IMG/VR virus record: IMGVR_UViG_3300031730_000001
Span: 1-64,000 of that record
Direction: 5' to 3' (one strand)
DNA from: a virus
DNA: 64,000 nt
The position numbers and the translations under genes are program-made. Below the pieces are notes generated by a model. That model was not told the DNA's origin and ran no database searches. It saw nothing but the letters and a program-made list of their open reading frames with translations. Positions 56,567 to 64,000 of this stretch are shown here, piece after piece (position 1 is the first letter of the stretch; each line of letters opens with the position of its first letter).

Positions 56567-57679
56567 GTGAGCACCGATCTCATCAAGGCCGGCGGGGCGC
56601 TCGCCATCCGACCGGACCAGACCGACTGGACGCCCGCACAGCAGGCCGTGCTCCAGCAGTCCGGCATCGACAACCAGGTGACCGCAGCGGAACTGTCTGC
56701 ATTCCTCCACCTCTGCCAGCGCACCCGCCTCGACCCGTTCTCCCGGCAGATCTACCTGATCGGCCGTTGGGACAGCAGGCAGCAGCGCAAGGTGTACACG
56801 CCGCAGACCAGCATCGACGGATACCGCGTCGTCGCACATCGGGTCGTCGCCGAGCAGAACGTAAACCTCGGTTACGAGGACACCCTCTGGTGCGACCAGA
56901 ACGGCCAGTGGCGGGACGTGTGGCTGTCCGATGCGCCGCCGTCCGGTGTGAAGGTCACGGTGGTCCGGAACGGCCAGCGGTTCCCCGCGGTGGCGCTGTT
57001 CCGCGAGTACGTCCAGACCGGCAAGGAGAACAAGCCGATCGGCCTGTGGGGCAAGATGCCCGCCGGCCAGCTCGCGAAATGCGCCGAGGCGCTGGCGCTC
57101 CGGAAGGCGTTTCCCCAGGACCTGGCGGGCGTGTACACGGCCGAGGAGATGGCACAGGCCGACAACCCAGCCGACGAGCGGCACCTGCGTTCCGTGCAGC
57201 CGGGCGAGAGCGACCCGTGGGCCACGCCTGCACCGGAGCAAGGCGCCGAGTTCGAGCCGCACACCGAGGCGCAGGCCCTCGCGAAGCGCGCCGCAGCAGC
57301 TCAGGACCGCTTCATCATGAGCGCCCTCATCGACGAGGCGAAGCGGCACCTGCCTGCGGACGCCCAGATCCTCGCGCCCGACACGGAGAAGCCGGACACC
57401 CTGCGCGACTACCTGGGGCGCCGCTGGGCGGTTCTGCCGAAGCCGAGCGGGCAGGGCGGCGGCGAGCAGCGCGAGGACGACATCCCGGATGCCGTGACTG
57501 TCCCTGAGGGTGAGACCGAGGCCGACATCGCCGAGCGTCACCTGCGCTCCGCAGCGGCGGCGGCCGGACTCACCGAACTGGACACCGAGTTCGAGCGCTC
57601 CTACGGCCTGCCCATCCGTGAGGCCGGCGCACAGCAGATGCGCGAAATGACCCGCATCCTCACCGGCTCCGCCGCCTGA
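56567..57679 (+). CDS. RecT/Bet-family single-strand annealing protein
   Basis: 370 residues from GTG 56567 (AGGAG site). Annealing core: AELSAFLHLCQRTRLDPFSRQIYLIGRWD, QTSIDGYRVVAHRV, then VTVVRNGQRFPAVALFREYVQT and KMPAGQLAKCAEALALRKAFPQDLAGVYTAEEM. C-terminal half is a variable acidic region. Pairs single strands for phage recombination, with the DnaQ-type exonuclease at 58283 as a likely partner. Confidence 0.92.
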   Translation: MSTDLIKAGGALAIRPDQTDWTPAQQAVLQQSGIDNQVTAAELSAFLHLCQRTRLDPFSRQIYLIGRWDSRQQRKVYTPQTSIDGYRVVAHRVVAEQNVNLGYEDTLWCDQNGQWRDVWLSDAPPSGVKVTVVRNGQRFPAVALFREYVQTGKENKPIGLWGKMPAGQLAKCAEALALRKAFPQDLAGVYTAEEMAQADNPADERHLRSVQPGESDPWATPAPEQGAEFEPHTEAQALAKRAAAAQDRFIMSALIDEAKRHLPADAQILAPDTEKPDTLRDYLGRRWAVLPKPSGQGGGEQREDDIPDAVTVPEGETEADIAERHLRSAAAAAGLTELDTEFERSYGLPIREAGAQQMREMTRILTGSAA

Positions 57680-57693
57680 CCCACCACCAGCAC

Positions 57694-57732
57694 GGGGCCG
57701 CCCTGCCCGTCGACAGCAGGCAGGTCGGCCCC
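57694..57732 (+). terminator. Intercistronic hairpin after RecT
   Basis: GGGGCCG at 57694-57700 and CGGCCCC at 57726-57732 with further pairing (CCTGCC / GGCAGG) inside. May limit readthrough or stabilise RecT mRNA. Confidence 0.6.
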
Positions 57733-57755
57733 ACATCCCAAGGAGACCACGAACC

Positions 57756-58286
57756 ATGAGCCTGAAAGAGGCAGCAGCCCGCGAGGCCTACCTCAAGACC
57801 CTCCTCGACGTCGTCGACGGCGCCTACAAGGCCGCCCGCGTCGAGACTCAGCAGCACCTGGACGAGGCCGCCCGAGAGAGTGGCACCCGGCAAGTCGCCG
57901 TCACGCTGCCCGACGGCCCGGACATCGCCACCGTCAGCCTCTCCGCAGGTGAAGGAGCGGCGAAGGTCACCGACTCGGAGAAGTTCAAGGCCTGGGTGCT
58001 GGAGAACTACGGCAGCGAGATCAAGCGCGAGTTCGTCACCACCGTGCAGCCCGCGTTCGAGAAGAAGCTCCTCGCCGAGATGACGGCCTCCAACTCCACC
58101 GAGTGGGCCGACATGGAGACCGGCGTCGTGCACGAGGTGCCGGGGGTCGAGATCGCCCCCGCCCGGGCGCGCACCCACAACGTCCGCTTCAAGACGGGTG
58201 GCCGCGACCAGGTGATGGCCGCCTGGCGTGACGGGCGACTCGTGAACGTCGCGCTGCCGGAGCTCACCGCCGGGGGTGCCGAATGA
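57756..58286 (+). CDS. RecT-linked hypothetical protein
   Basis: 176 residues with AAGGAG before ATG 57756. Helical front (EAYLKTLLDVVDGAYKAAR) and beta-rich core (QVAVTLPDGPDIATVSLSAGEG), then NVRFKTGGRDQVMAAWRDG. It is often found beside recT in Streptomyces phages; function not known to me. ATGA with the exonuclease. Confidence 0.7.
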   Translation: MSLKEAAAREAYLKTLLDVVDGAYKAARVETQQHLDEAARESGTRQVAVTLPDGPDIATVSLSAGEGAAKVTDSEKFKAWVLENYGSEIKREFVTTVQPAFEKKLLAEMTASNSTEWADMETGVVHEVPGVEIAPARARTHNVRFKTGGRDQVMAAWRDGRLVNVALPELTAGGAE

Positions 58287-59263
58287 GCTGGCACACCGAA
58301 CCCCTGCTCGGCTTTGATCTTGAGACAACCGGGATCAACGTCGAGACCGCGCGCATCGTCACCGCGGCGGCCGTCGACTGGAAGCCCGGCGACAACCTCG
58401 ACACCCTCCCGGACCGCGCCCGCCTGTGGCTGGCCAACCCGGGCGTCCCGATCCCCGACGAGGCTGTGGCGGTCCACGGAGTCACGAACGAGATTGCCCG
58501 CGCCAACGGCCGGCCCGCCGCCGACGTAGCCGATGAGATCGCGGACGTGCTCGCCGCAACCCTGGCCACCGGCATCCCCGTCGTCGCCATGAACGGCCGC
58601 TACGACTTCACCGTCCTCGACCGCGAACTCCGCCGCTACGGCCTGCGCACCTTGTGGGAACGCCTCGGCAGCGAGGTCACGCCCGGCCCGGTCATCGACC
58701 CCTACATCCTCGACAAGCAGGCCGACAAGTGGCGGCGCGGCTCCCGCAAGCTGGAAGCGCTCGCCGTTCACTACGGGGTCACCCTTGCCGCCGCGCACTG
58801 TGCGGACGCCGACGCGCTCGCCGCCGTCGAAGTAGCCGTCGCCATCGGCGAGAAGTACCCGCAACTCCAGGTGGCCGCCGAGCAGTTGCACGTGTGGCAG
58901 ATCTGGTGGGCGCGCCAGCAGGCCGCCGACTTCCAGCAGCACCTGCGGAAGACCGACCCCTACGCCGTCATCGAGGGCGAGTGGCCGCTCATCCAGCTCA
59001 CCGAGGAGCGGAAGCTGCGGGCGGCCTTCGATCTCCTCGCCGAGCGGTACGAGCACCTGGCCGAGGCCGCCCCCGACCTGGGCAGCGAACTGCTCATCGA
59101 CGAGCCCACCCCCCTCCAGCAGTGCCAGGTCGAGCGCGCCCACGCCTACCTCACGGCCGCGACCGACGTCCGCGAAGTGCTGCGCACCAGTCGGCCGCCC
59201 CACGCCCTGATGACCGACGCCGAGCTGGAGCAGTACGGCGCACCCGAGGAGGCCGGGCGATGA
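58283..59263 (+). CDS. DnaQ-like 3'-5' exonuclease
   Basis: 326 residues. Exo I LLGFDLETTGINVE (Asp/Glu), VHGVTNEIARANG, Exo II MNGRYDFTVLDREL, Exo III HCADADALA with the preceding His. The C-terminal 140 residues form a helical extension without a known domain (QIWWARQQAADFQQHLRK). Supplies single-strand ends for RecT or proofreading. Confidence 0.88.
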   Translation: MSWHTEPLLGFDLETTGINVETARIVTAAAVDWKPGDNLDTLPDRARLWLANPGVPIPDEAVAVHGVTNEIARANGRPAADVADEIADVLAATLATGIPVVAMNGRYDFTVLDRELRRYGLRTLWERLGSEVTPGPVIDPYILDKQADKWRRGSRKLEALAVHYGVTLAAAHCADADALAAVEVAVAIGEKYPQLQVAAEQLHVWQIWWARQQAADFQQHLRKTDPYAVIEGEWPLIQLTEERKLRAAFDLLAERYEHLAEAAPDLGSELLIDEPTPLQQCQVERAHAYLTAATDVREVLRTSRPPHALMTDAELEQYGAPEEAGR

Positions 59264-59664
59264 CCGAGACCCATTCCGCCACGATCCTCCGCGCCGCCGA
59301 CCTGATGCGGCGCCGGGCCCTCGCCGCAACCGCCAGCCCATGGCAAGCCAGTTGGCGCGGCCAGGAGTACCAACTCGACGGCAACACCGATAACGACCTC
59401 AGCCCGATCGCCGAGTGGACCTACGCCATCGTCACCACCGAGCCGAAGGCCGCAGAGCAGCGCGCCGAATGCGACACGGCGAACGCCGACTACATCGCCG
59501 GAATGCAGCCCTCCGTCGCCCTGACCGTCGCCAAGTTCCTGGAGTCCAGCGGCAAGCAACTGGCGAACACGGGTGAGCGCTACGGCACCTGCGACGAGCC
59601 GGCCGCCATCGAGTCGGCATACGAGATCGCCGTCACCTACCTCGCCGAGGAGGCCACCTCATGA
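59260..59664 (+). CDS. Hypothetical early protein, related to 51800
   Basis: 134 residues from ATG 59260. TASPWQASWRG then EWTYAIVTTEP and ANADYIAGMQPSVALTVAKFLE. Shares the PW...NA-YIA-MQP-V core with the 51800 gene. Function unknown. Confidence 0.65.
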   Translation: MTETHSATILRAADLMRRRALAATASPWQASWRGQEYQLDGNTDNDLSPIAEWTYAIVTTEPKAAEQRAECDTANADYIAGMQPSVALTVAKFLESSGKQLANTGERYGTCDEPAAIESAYEIAVTYLAEEATS

Positions 59665-60068
59665 GCAACATCCAGCCCGCCTTCGACGGCAGCCAGCTCA
59701 CCGCCGCGGCCCCCGCCACCCGCCGCATCGTCGACGACTACGAGGCGTGGGTCGACGAGGTCACACCGTTCTACGAGGCCGCCGCCGACACCCGGCTGCC
59801 GTTCACGATCGACGAGGTCGCGAGCCGCCACCACCTGCCGGATCCGCCCAAGCCGAAGAGCATGTGGGGATCGTTGCCCCGCCGCCTCCTCGACGCCGGA
59901 ATCATCCAGCACGCCGGCGCCTCCACCTCCGCCCGCGCCGGCTACTCCATGGTCCACCGCTGGATCGGGGTGCCCGCCGCCCACCGCGAAGCCGTCGCCC
60001 GCATGCGGAAAGAGCAGCGGAAGGCCGCCCGGAGCGCGCGCATGGACGGGCGGAGGGCCGCCGCATGA
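59661..60068 (+). CDS. Putative DNA-binding early protein
   Basis: 135 residues from ATG 59661. FTIDEVASRHHLPDPPKPKSMWGSLPRRLLDAGIIQHAG then RAGYSMVHRWIG resembles a small winged-helix or replication-associated domain, with a basic C-terminal helix (EAVARMRKEQRKAARSAR). Role unproven. Confidence 0.6.
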   Translation: MSNIQPAFDGSQLTAAAPATRRIVDDYEAWVDEVTPFYEAAADTRLPFTIDEVASRHHLPDPPKPKSMWGSLPRRLLDAGIIQHAGASTSARAGYSMVHRWIGVPAAHREAVARMRKEQRKAARSARMDGRRAAA

Positions 60069-60184
60069 TCTCCGCTGCCGCCGCCGCCTTCCTCGCCTGC
60101 CTGGGCCTCACCGTCGGTGTCGCCGCCGTCGTGTACTCGCTCATCGTCCGCCGCGCACAACCCGACGCGGGGAGGCGGACGTGA
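60065..60184 (+). CDS. Membrane micropeptide (39 aa)
   Basis: ATG 60065 (ATGA). One TM helix (AAAAAFLACLGLTVGVAAVVYSLIV) and a basic tail. First of three small membrane proteins in a row. Confidence 0.6.
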   Translation: MISAAAAAFLACLGLTVGVAAVVYSLIVRRAQPDAGRRT

Positions 60185-60330
60185 GCCACAACGGCACCCT
60201 CCCCGTCGTCGCCAACTGGTACATCAACCAGCTCGCCACCTACGGCTGGCCCGTCCTCGCCGTCACCGCCATCGCCTGCACCGCCGCATGGTGCGGCATC
60301 AGTGTCCTCCTCAACCGGGGGCGGTCATGA
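60181..60330 (+). CDS. Membrane micropeptide (49 aa)
   Basis: GTG 60181. One TM helix (GWPVLAVTAIACTAAWCGISVLL) and a basic end. Overlaps both neighbours by 4 bases. Confidence 0.6.
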   Translation: MSHNGTLPVVANWYINQLATYGWPVLAVTAIACTAAWCGISVLLNRGRS

Positions 60331-60629
60331 ACCCCGACCTGTACGGCGCGTGGCTCACCGCCGGCAACAACCTGCAACCCGTCGGGGACTGGCTCGCCGG
60401 CAACTGGATCTGGCTCACCGCCGTAGTCGTGGCTGCCGGATTCGCCTGGTGGGCGCTGCGGCGGGAACTCCGGGCCGCCGGCGAACACGTCACCGCCATC
60501 CTCACCGACCAGCGGCAGCCCGGCACCGACAGCGGGCTGTACCTCGACTGCATCGCCATCTACGGCGACTGCGACGAACTCGACCGACTCCGCGACGCCA
60601 TCGAACAACACCGGAAGGAGAAGCCGTGA
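60327..60629 (+). CDS. Single-TM early protein (100 aa)
   Basis: ATG 60327. N-terminal amphipathic segment, TM helix WIWLTAVVVAAGFAWWAL, then a cytosolic part with a Cys pair (LDCIAIYGDC) and a charged helix. Third of the membrane-protein run before the WhiB genes. Confidence 0.65.
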   Translation: MNPDLYGAWLTAGNNLQPVGDWLAGNWIWLTAVVVAAGFAWWALRRELRAAGEHVTAILTDQRQPGTDSGLYLDCIAIYGDCDELDRLRDAIEQHRKEKP

Positions 60630-61009
60630 GCCGCTACGACTGGATGGACAGCGCGGCCTGCGCGCAAGTCGACCCCGAAATCTTCCACCCCACCGGCAAC
60701 CCCACCCGCCAGGCCAAAGACGTGTGCGCCCGCTGCCCCGTCCAACGCCAGTGCGCAAGCTTCGCCCACGCCGTCGAAGGCGAAGTCAGCCACCCCCACC
60801 GGCACGGACTGTGGGCCGGAATGTCCGCCCGCGACCGGGCCGGCCGAGCCGTCGAAGACGCCCGGCTCAAGCGCGACGACACCATCTGGCGCCTCCACAC
60901 CCGCGGCGGCATGACCGCCGACGAAATCGGGGTGGCTGTCGGCTGCGACGCACGCACCGTCTACCGCGTCCTCAAGCAGAACCGCGGCTCCTACAAGGAG
61001 GCCGCGTGA
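60626..61009 (+). CDS. WhiB-family Fe-S regulator with C-terminal HTH
   Basis: 127 residues from GTG 60626. Four cluster cysteines: Cys12, Cys34, Cys37 and Cys43 (ACAQ..., VCARCPVQRQC), then GLWAGMSARDR in place of the usual G[VI]WGG. C-terminal GGMTADEIGVAVGCDARTVYRVLKQN is an HTH-like helix pair not present in most small WhiB proteins. Likely a [4Fe-4S] transcription factor acting with host sigma factor. Overlaps the next whiB gene. Confidence 0.88.
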   Translation: MSRYDWMDSAACAQVDPEIFHPTGNPTRQAKDVCARCPVQRQCASFAHAVEGEVSHPHRHGLWAGMSARDRAGRAVEDARLKRDDTIWRLHTRGGMTADEIGVAVGCDARTVYRVLKQNRGSYKEAA

Positions 61010-61389
61010 TCGTCACCGACTGGCGCCACCTCGCGGGCTGCCTCGACGAGGACCCCGAACTCTTCTTCCCCGTCGGCGACTCCGACCGCGCCCGCCGGCA
61101 AGCCGAGGACGCCAAACGGATCTGCCACACCTGCCCGGTCATCGAGCAGTGCGCCCAGTGGGCCATCGACAACCGCATGGAAGCCGGCGTGTGGGGCGGC
61201 CTCGACGAAAACCAGCTTCGCAACACCCGCCGCCACCGCACCCCGTCACGGCGCACACCCGCCCGCTGCGGCACCCGCCCCGGCTACAAACGCCACCACC
61301 GCGAAGGCACCCCCGTCTGCCAGCCCTGCAACGACGCCAACCGCGACTACGCCACCCAACGACTCAACAACCTCAAGGAAGCCGCCTGA
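61006..61389 (+). CDS. WhiB-family Fe-S regulator with extra zinc knuckle
   Basis: 127 residues from GTG 61006. Cluster cysteines Cys12, Cys40, Cys43 and Cys49 (ICHTCPVIEQC) and the canonical GVWGGLDE. The C-terminal part (RCGTRPGYKRHHREGTPVCQPC) adds three Cys and His residues that may bind zinc. Second of the tandem whiB pair, directly before the methyltransferase. Confidence 0.88.
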   Translation: MIVTDWRHLAGCLDEDPELFFPVGDSDRARRQAEDAKRICHTCPVIEQCAQWAIDNRMEAGVWGGLDENQLRNTRRHRTPSRRTPARCGTRPGYKRHHREGTPVCQPCNDANRDYATQRLNNLKEAA

Positions 61390-63194
61390 TGGCCCGCAAC
61401 GACAACGACGCGCTCACGGTCATGGACTGGTTCTGCGGTGCCGGCGGCTCCAGCCAGGGCATGCACTCCATCCCGAGCGTCCGCATGGAACGGGCAGCGA
61501 ACCACTGGGAGCGGGCGATCGAGTCGCACGCCGCGAACTTCCCCACCGTCGACCACTACCGCGGCGACATCCGCGAAGCGCCGGTTGAGACGTGGCCCGT
61601 CACCGACATCTTCTGGGCCTCCCCGGAGTGCCCACAGTGGTCCAACGCCCGCGGCAAGAAGCGGGACTTCGACGCCTCCCTCCAAGGCGACCTCTTCGAC
61701 GGCTTCGGCCCGTCCGATGAAGTCGAGCGGTCCCGGGCGCTGATGGAGGAAGTCCCCATGTACCTACGCGGTGTTCAGGCGCGCGGTGGCCTCGTCAAGG
61801 CTGGCGTGGTCGAGAACGTGGTGGACGTCCGCGCCTGGGACCAGTGGGACCGGTGGATCGGCGAGATCAAGAAACTCGGCTACGAGACCCGGGTCATCGC
61901 CCTCAACTCCATGCACGCCGACCCGCGCACCGTCCACAAGGCGCCGCAGAGCAGGGATCGCCTGTACGTGGCGTACTGGCACAAGAGCCTGGGCCGGACG
62001 CCCGACTGGGACAAGTGGCTCCGGCCGCGCGCCTGGTGCACCGGCTGCGACACCTGGGTGCAGGCCGTCCAGCGATTCAAGCAGCCCGGCCGGGACATGG
62101 GCCGCTACCGCCAGCAGTACGTGTACCGGTGCCCGAACGTGGCCTGCCGCAACCAGATCGTCGAGCCGGAGACCCTGCCCGCCGCAGTCGCGATCGACTG
62201 GAACCTGCCCGGCCAGCGCATCGGCGACCGGACCAAGCCCCTCGCCGACAAGACGCTCGCCCGCATCCAGGCCGGCCTCGACAAGTTCGCCCGCCCGATC
62301 ACGCTGGAGGCTGCGGGCAACACCTTCGAGCGGCGCCCCGGTGTCCGTACATGGCCGGTGGATGCTCCGCTGACCACACAGACGACGACACCCACCAAGG
62401 CCGTGGCCTACGAGCCGTTCATGGTCCCCGCCGGTGGAACCTGGCGGAACGACCCGGTGAGCGTCATGGACCCGATGGCGTGCCGGACGACGCGCGAGAA
62501 CGACGGCCTGGCGATACCGCCGCTGCTCATCCCCGTCGAAGGCAGGGATGGTAAGGAGCCCGCCTCGGCGAACAACCCGCTGCGGACGCAGACCGCACGG
62601 AACGAGACCGGGCTGGCGTGGCTGCCGTTCATGGTGACGATGCGCGGCGGCGGCGACCAGCTCCGCGGCCGCTCCATCGGCGAGCCGGTCGGCACTGTGT
62701 CCGCCAACGGCAACCACCACGGTCTGGTCACCCCGAACCTGCCCGCCTTCCTCATGCGGAACAACACCCCGCGCGGCAACCCGGCCCAACTGTGCACGGG
62801 GGTCGACGAACCAGCGCGCACGCTGACCGCGGCCGGCCATCAGTCGCTGGTGACGTGGGAGCACCTGCTGGTCCCGTACTACGGCAAGGGCAACGCGCGC
62901 ACGGTGTCCGAGCCGGTCGGCACCATGATGCCGACCGACAAGTACGCCCTCGTGCAGGGCGACGTCGACATCAACGACGTGCTGTTCCGCATGTTGGAGC
63001 CCCACGAGATCGGCCGGGCGATGAGCTTCGCCGACGCGTACATCGTCCTCGGCTCGAAGCGCGAGCGCGTCCGCCAGTACGGCAACGCCGTCACCCCCAA
63101 CTGCGCCGAGGTCATCGTCTCCGCCCTCGTCGAAGCGATCACCGGCGACGACATCGACCGGCATGCCGAGCCCGAAACGGCCCTCGCCGCGTGA
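61389..63194 (+). CDS. DNA cytosine-5 methyltransferase
   Basis: 601 residues (TGATG start). Motif I DWFCGAGGSSQG; motif IV SPECPQWS with the catalytic Cys81 (PEC form instead of PCQ); motif VI VVENVVDVR; motif VIII QSRDRLYVAYW; motif X YGNAVTPN. A large insert at about 215-260 has CTGCDTW and CPNVACRNQ, a zinc-finger-like set, and about 250 residues of PMRT-like loops form the target-recognition region. No partner restriction enzyme seen, so host-restriction evasion is the likely role. Confidence 0.92.
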   Translation: MARNDNDALTVMDWFCGAGGSSQGMHSIPSVRMERAANHWERAIESHAANFPTVDHYRGDIREAPVETWPVTDIFWASPECPQWSNARGKKRDFDASLQGDLFDGFGPSDEVERSRALMEEVPMYLRGVQARGGLVKAGVVENVVDVRAWDQWDRWIGEIKKLGYETRVIALNSMHADPRTVHKAPQSRDRLYVAYWHKSLGRTPDWDKWLRPRAWCTGCDTWVQAVQRFKQPGRDMGRYRQQYVYRCPNVACRNQIVEPETLPAAVAIDWNLPGQRIGDRTKPLADKTLARIQAGLDKFARPITLEAAGNTFERRPGVRTWPVDAPLTTQTTTPTKAVAYEPFMVPAGGTWRNDPVSVMDPMACRTTRENDGLAIPPLLIPVEGRDGKEPASANNPLRTQTARNETGLAWLPFMVTMRGGGDQLRGRSIGEPVGTVSANGNHHGLVTPNLPAFLMRNNTPRGNPAQLCTGVDEPARTLTAAGHQSLVTWEHLLVPYYGKGNARTVSEPVGTMMPTDKYALVQGDVDINDVLFRMLEPHEIGRAMSFADAYIVLGSKRERVRQYGNAVTPNCAEVIVSALVEAITGDDIDRHAEPETALAA

Positions 63195-63276
63195 CCGCCC
63201 GCCACCGCCCGCGCGCCGGGCCCTGACACCCATCCCGCATACCAGCCGGACATGCACCCCAAGGCAGACATAGCGA

Positions 63277-63297
63277 AGCCCCGCACATGGCGGGGCT
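63277..63297. terminator. Bidirectional terminator
   Basis: AGCCCCGC at 63277-63284 and GCGGGGCT at 63290-63297, between converging genes ending at 63194 and 63323. Confidence 0.8.
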
Positions 63298-63322
63298 GGG
63301 AGGAGACGAGGACGTGCAGCAG

Positions 63323-63523
63323 CTAGGACTTCGGCGCCGGCGCGATGCGGGCGACCCACTCGCGGGTGAAGCCGGTCAGCTTCGCCATGTGCGACGGGCC
63401 CTTGCCTTCTGCGCGTCCCTTCACGAGGAGGTCGCGCAGCTCGGCGTCGGCGTCGTTGAAGGCCTTCTCGGCCCGAGCGCGCTTCTTCGCTGCGGCCTGA
63501 ATCTCCGTGTCGAGGGTGTCCAT
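63323..63523 (-). CDS. Small HTH-like protein, related to 1265
   Basis: ATG 63523 (MDTLDTEIQAAAKKRAR), 66 residues; ATG 63532 is an alternative. Charged coil then GPSHMAKLTGFTREWVARIAP, the same TG-TRE-VARI motif as the gene at 1265. Divergent from the 63609 gene, with GACAC / GTGTC (63536-63548) between them. Probably a local repressor. Confidence 0.6.
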   Translation of the reverse strand: MDTLDTEIQAAAKKRARAEKAFNDADAELRDLLVKGRAEGKGPSHMAKLTGFTREWVARIAPAPKS

Positions 63524-63535
63524 GAAGCACATGGT

Positions 63536-63601
63536 GACACAGCGTGTCGTGGTCGCGCTATGCCTCCGCGCATTGTGAACGCGATGCGCGAACGCTATTC
63601 T
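63536..63601. promoter_or_regulatory. Divergent operator and leaderless promoter
   Basis: GACAC (63536-63540) inverted as GTGTC (63544-63548). TTGTGA (63573-63578), 17 bp, TATTCT (63596-63601) directs a start near 63608, one base before ATG 63609: a leaderless transcript. Confidence 0.6.
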
Positions 63602-63608
63602 CATATGC

Positions 63609-64000
63609 ATGACGAGGGAGCCCTTGATTACGCCCAACAGGCGTACCGAAACGCGCCATGCCACACCAGGCAACGCCTGCAATCACTTCCAGAAGTACGG
63701 GATGACCTGCGACGACTTCGACCGGTTGCTTGCCCGTGCAGCTGGCCGGTGCGAACTCTGCGAGACGCCCGAGGGGGAGACGCGACGCGGCGGCCTCGTC
63801 ATCGATCACTTCGAAGGTGGCGGACTGTTCTTCGTCCGCGGACTGATCTGCGACCGCTGCAACTCGGTCATGTCGCGACACGACAGGTCGGCAGCGTGGG
63901 GGCCCTCTTCGCTGCCGTGGGCGGACAGGGCGCGCAGCTACCACCTCGCCGCGTTCGAGCAGCCCACGGCGGAGGAGTTCGAGCAGGCCGACCGGTACAT
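63609..64000 (+). CDS. Endonuclease VII-like protein (5' part)
   Basis: 130 residues visible from ATG 63609; the frame runs off the window. HFQKYGMTCDDFDRLLARAAGRCELCETPEG then GLVIDHFEGGGLFFVRGLICDRCNSVM gives the two CxxC pairs and the DH of the recombination-endonuclease VII family (T4 gp49-type Holliday junction and HNH-like fold). Such proteins debranch DNA before packaging. The end is not visible, so any C-terminal domain is unknown. Confidence 0.85.
   Translation, partial: MTREPLITPNRRTETRHATPGNACNHFQKYGMTCDDFDRLLARAAGRCELCETPEGETRRGGLVIDHFEGGGLFFVRGLICDRCNSVMSRHDRSAAWGPSSLPWADRARSYHLAAFEQPTAEEFEQADRY

Noticed and set aside
56510-57757. 415-codon minus-strand frame opposite recT
   Set aside because: A shadow of the recT gene; antisense frame in high-G+C DNA with no motif.
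1-64000. CRISPR array, tRNA or rRNA genes, replication or partition genes (rep, parAB)
   Set aside because: No regular spaced direct repeats, cloverleaf-like sequence, or Rep/ParA signatures were seen by eye. A dedicated search (tRNAscan, CRISPR finder, HMM scan) would settle this.

Overview
The window is temperate actinophage DNA, most likely from a Streptomyces host. Evidence: very high G+C, frequent GTG and a few TTG starts, long runs of ATGA/GTGA-overlapping small genes, and families typical of Streptomyces mobile DNA (DUF6221-, DUF6233- and DUF6197-like proteins, WhiB proteins, 'MGTNYY' proteins). No rRNA, tRNA, CRISPR array or housekeeping gene was seen.

Layout. (a) 1-9.1 kb: small, mostly unknown plus-strand genes in short operons separated by GC-rich hairpins, with a divergent minus-strand pair (GIY-YIG nuclease and HTH protein, 0.9-1.5 kb). 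Also here are a HExxH metallopeptidase-like protein, a lipoprotein and, on the minus strand, a membrane-anchored exported protein. (b) 9.7-12.6 kb: decoration- or fibre-like proteins and an unusual Arg/Pro-rich repeat protein, upstream of the terminase. (c) 12.6-14.5 kb: two HNH nucleases. (d) 14.6-26.2 kb: head and neck module (TerS, TerL, portal, MuF-like protein, scaffold, a small Prp-like protease candidate, major capsid, connectors, major tail protein, tail chaperones with a programmed -1 frameshift site). (e) 26.3-35.6 kb: tape measure and tail tip. (f) 35.7-39.9 kb: papain-like peptidase, amidase-type lysin, RNase-AS-like exonuclease, holin, second membrane protein and a collagen-like protein. 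(g) 39.9-48.1 kb: accessory and lysogeny region with a frameshifted tnpB, a Xer-type recombinase beside a dif-like palindrome, small regulators (RHH, GntR, XRE) and Cys-rich small proteins. (h) 48.2-50.9 kb: intergenic switch region, tyrosine integrase and XRE repressor. (i) 51-64 kb: rightward early operon: Cro-like XRE, excisionase-like HTH, BRO/KilAC antirepressor, many small proteins, RecT, DnaQ-type exonuclease, two tandem WhiB proteins, a large cytosine-5 methyltransferase and the start of an endonuclease VII gene.

How the parts fit. Divergent XRE regulators at 50.3-51.4 kb, with repeated CCCAACGA sites between them, look like the lysis/lysogeny switch. The early operon supplies recombination, DNA modification and transcription-factor functions. 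The late block packages DNA and builds a long flexible tail (the tape measure is 1763 aa). Lysis genes follow the tail. Gene order fits one circularly permuted phage, or a phage-plasmid, larger than 64 kb, in which the early region at the right end continues into the left end of the window. Two adjacent prophages meeting near 43-48.6 kb is the alternative, because there are two tyrosine recombinases and more than one repressor-like gene. The sequence alone does not decide this.
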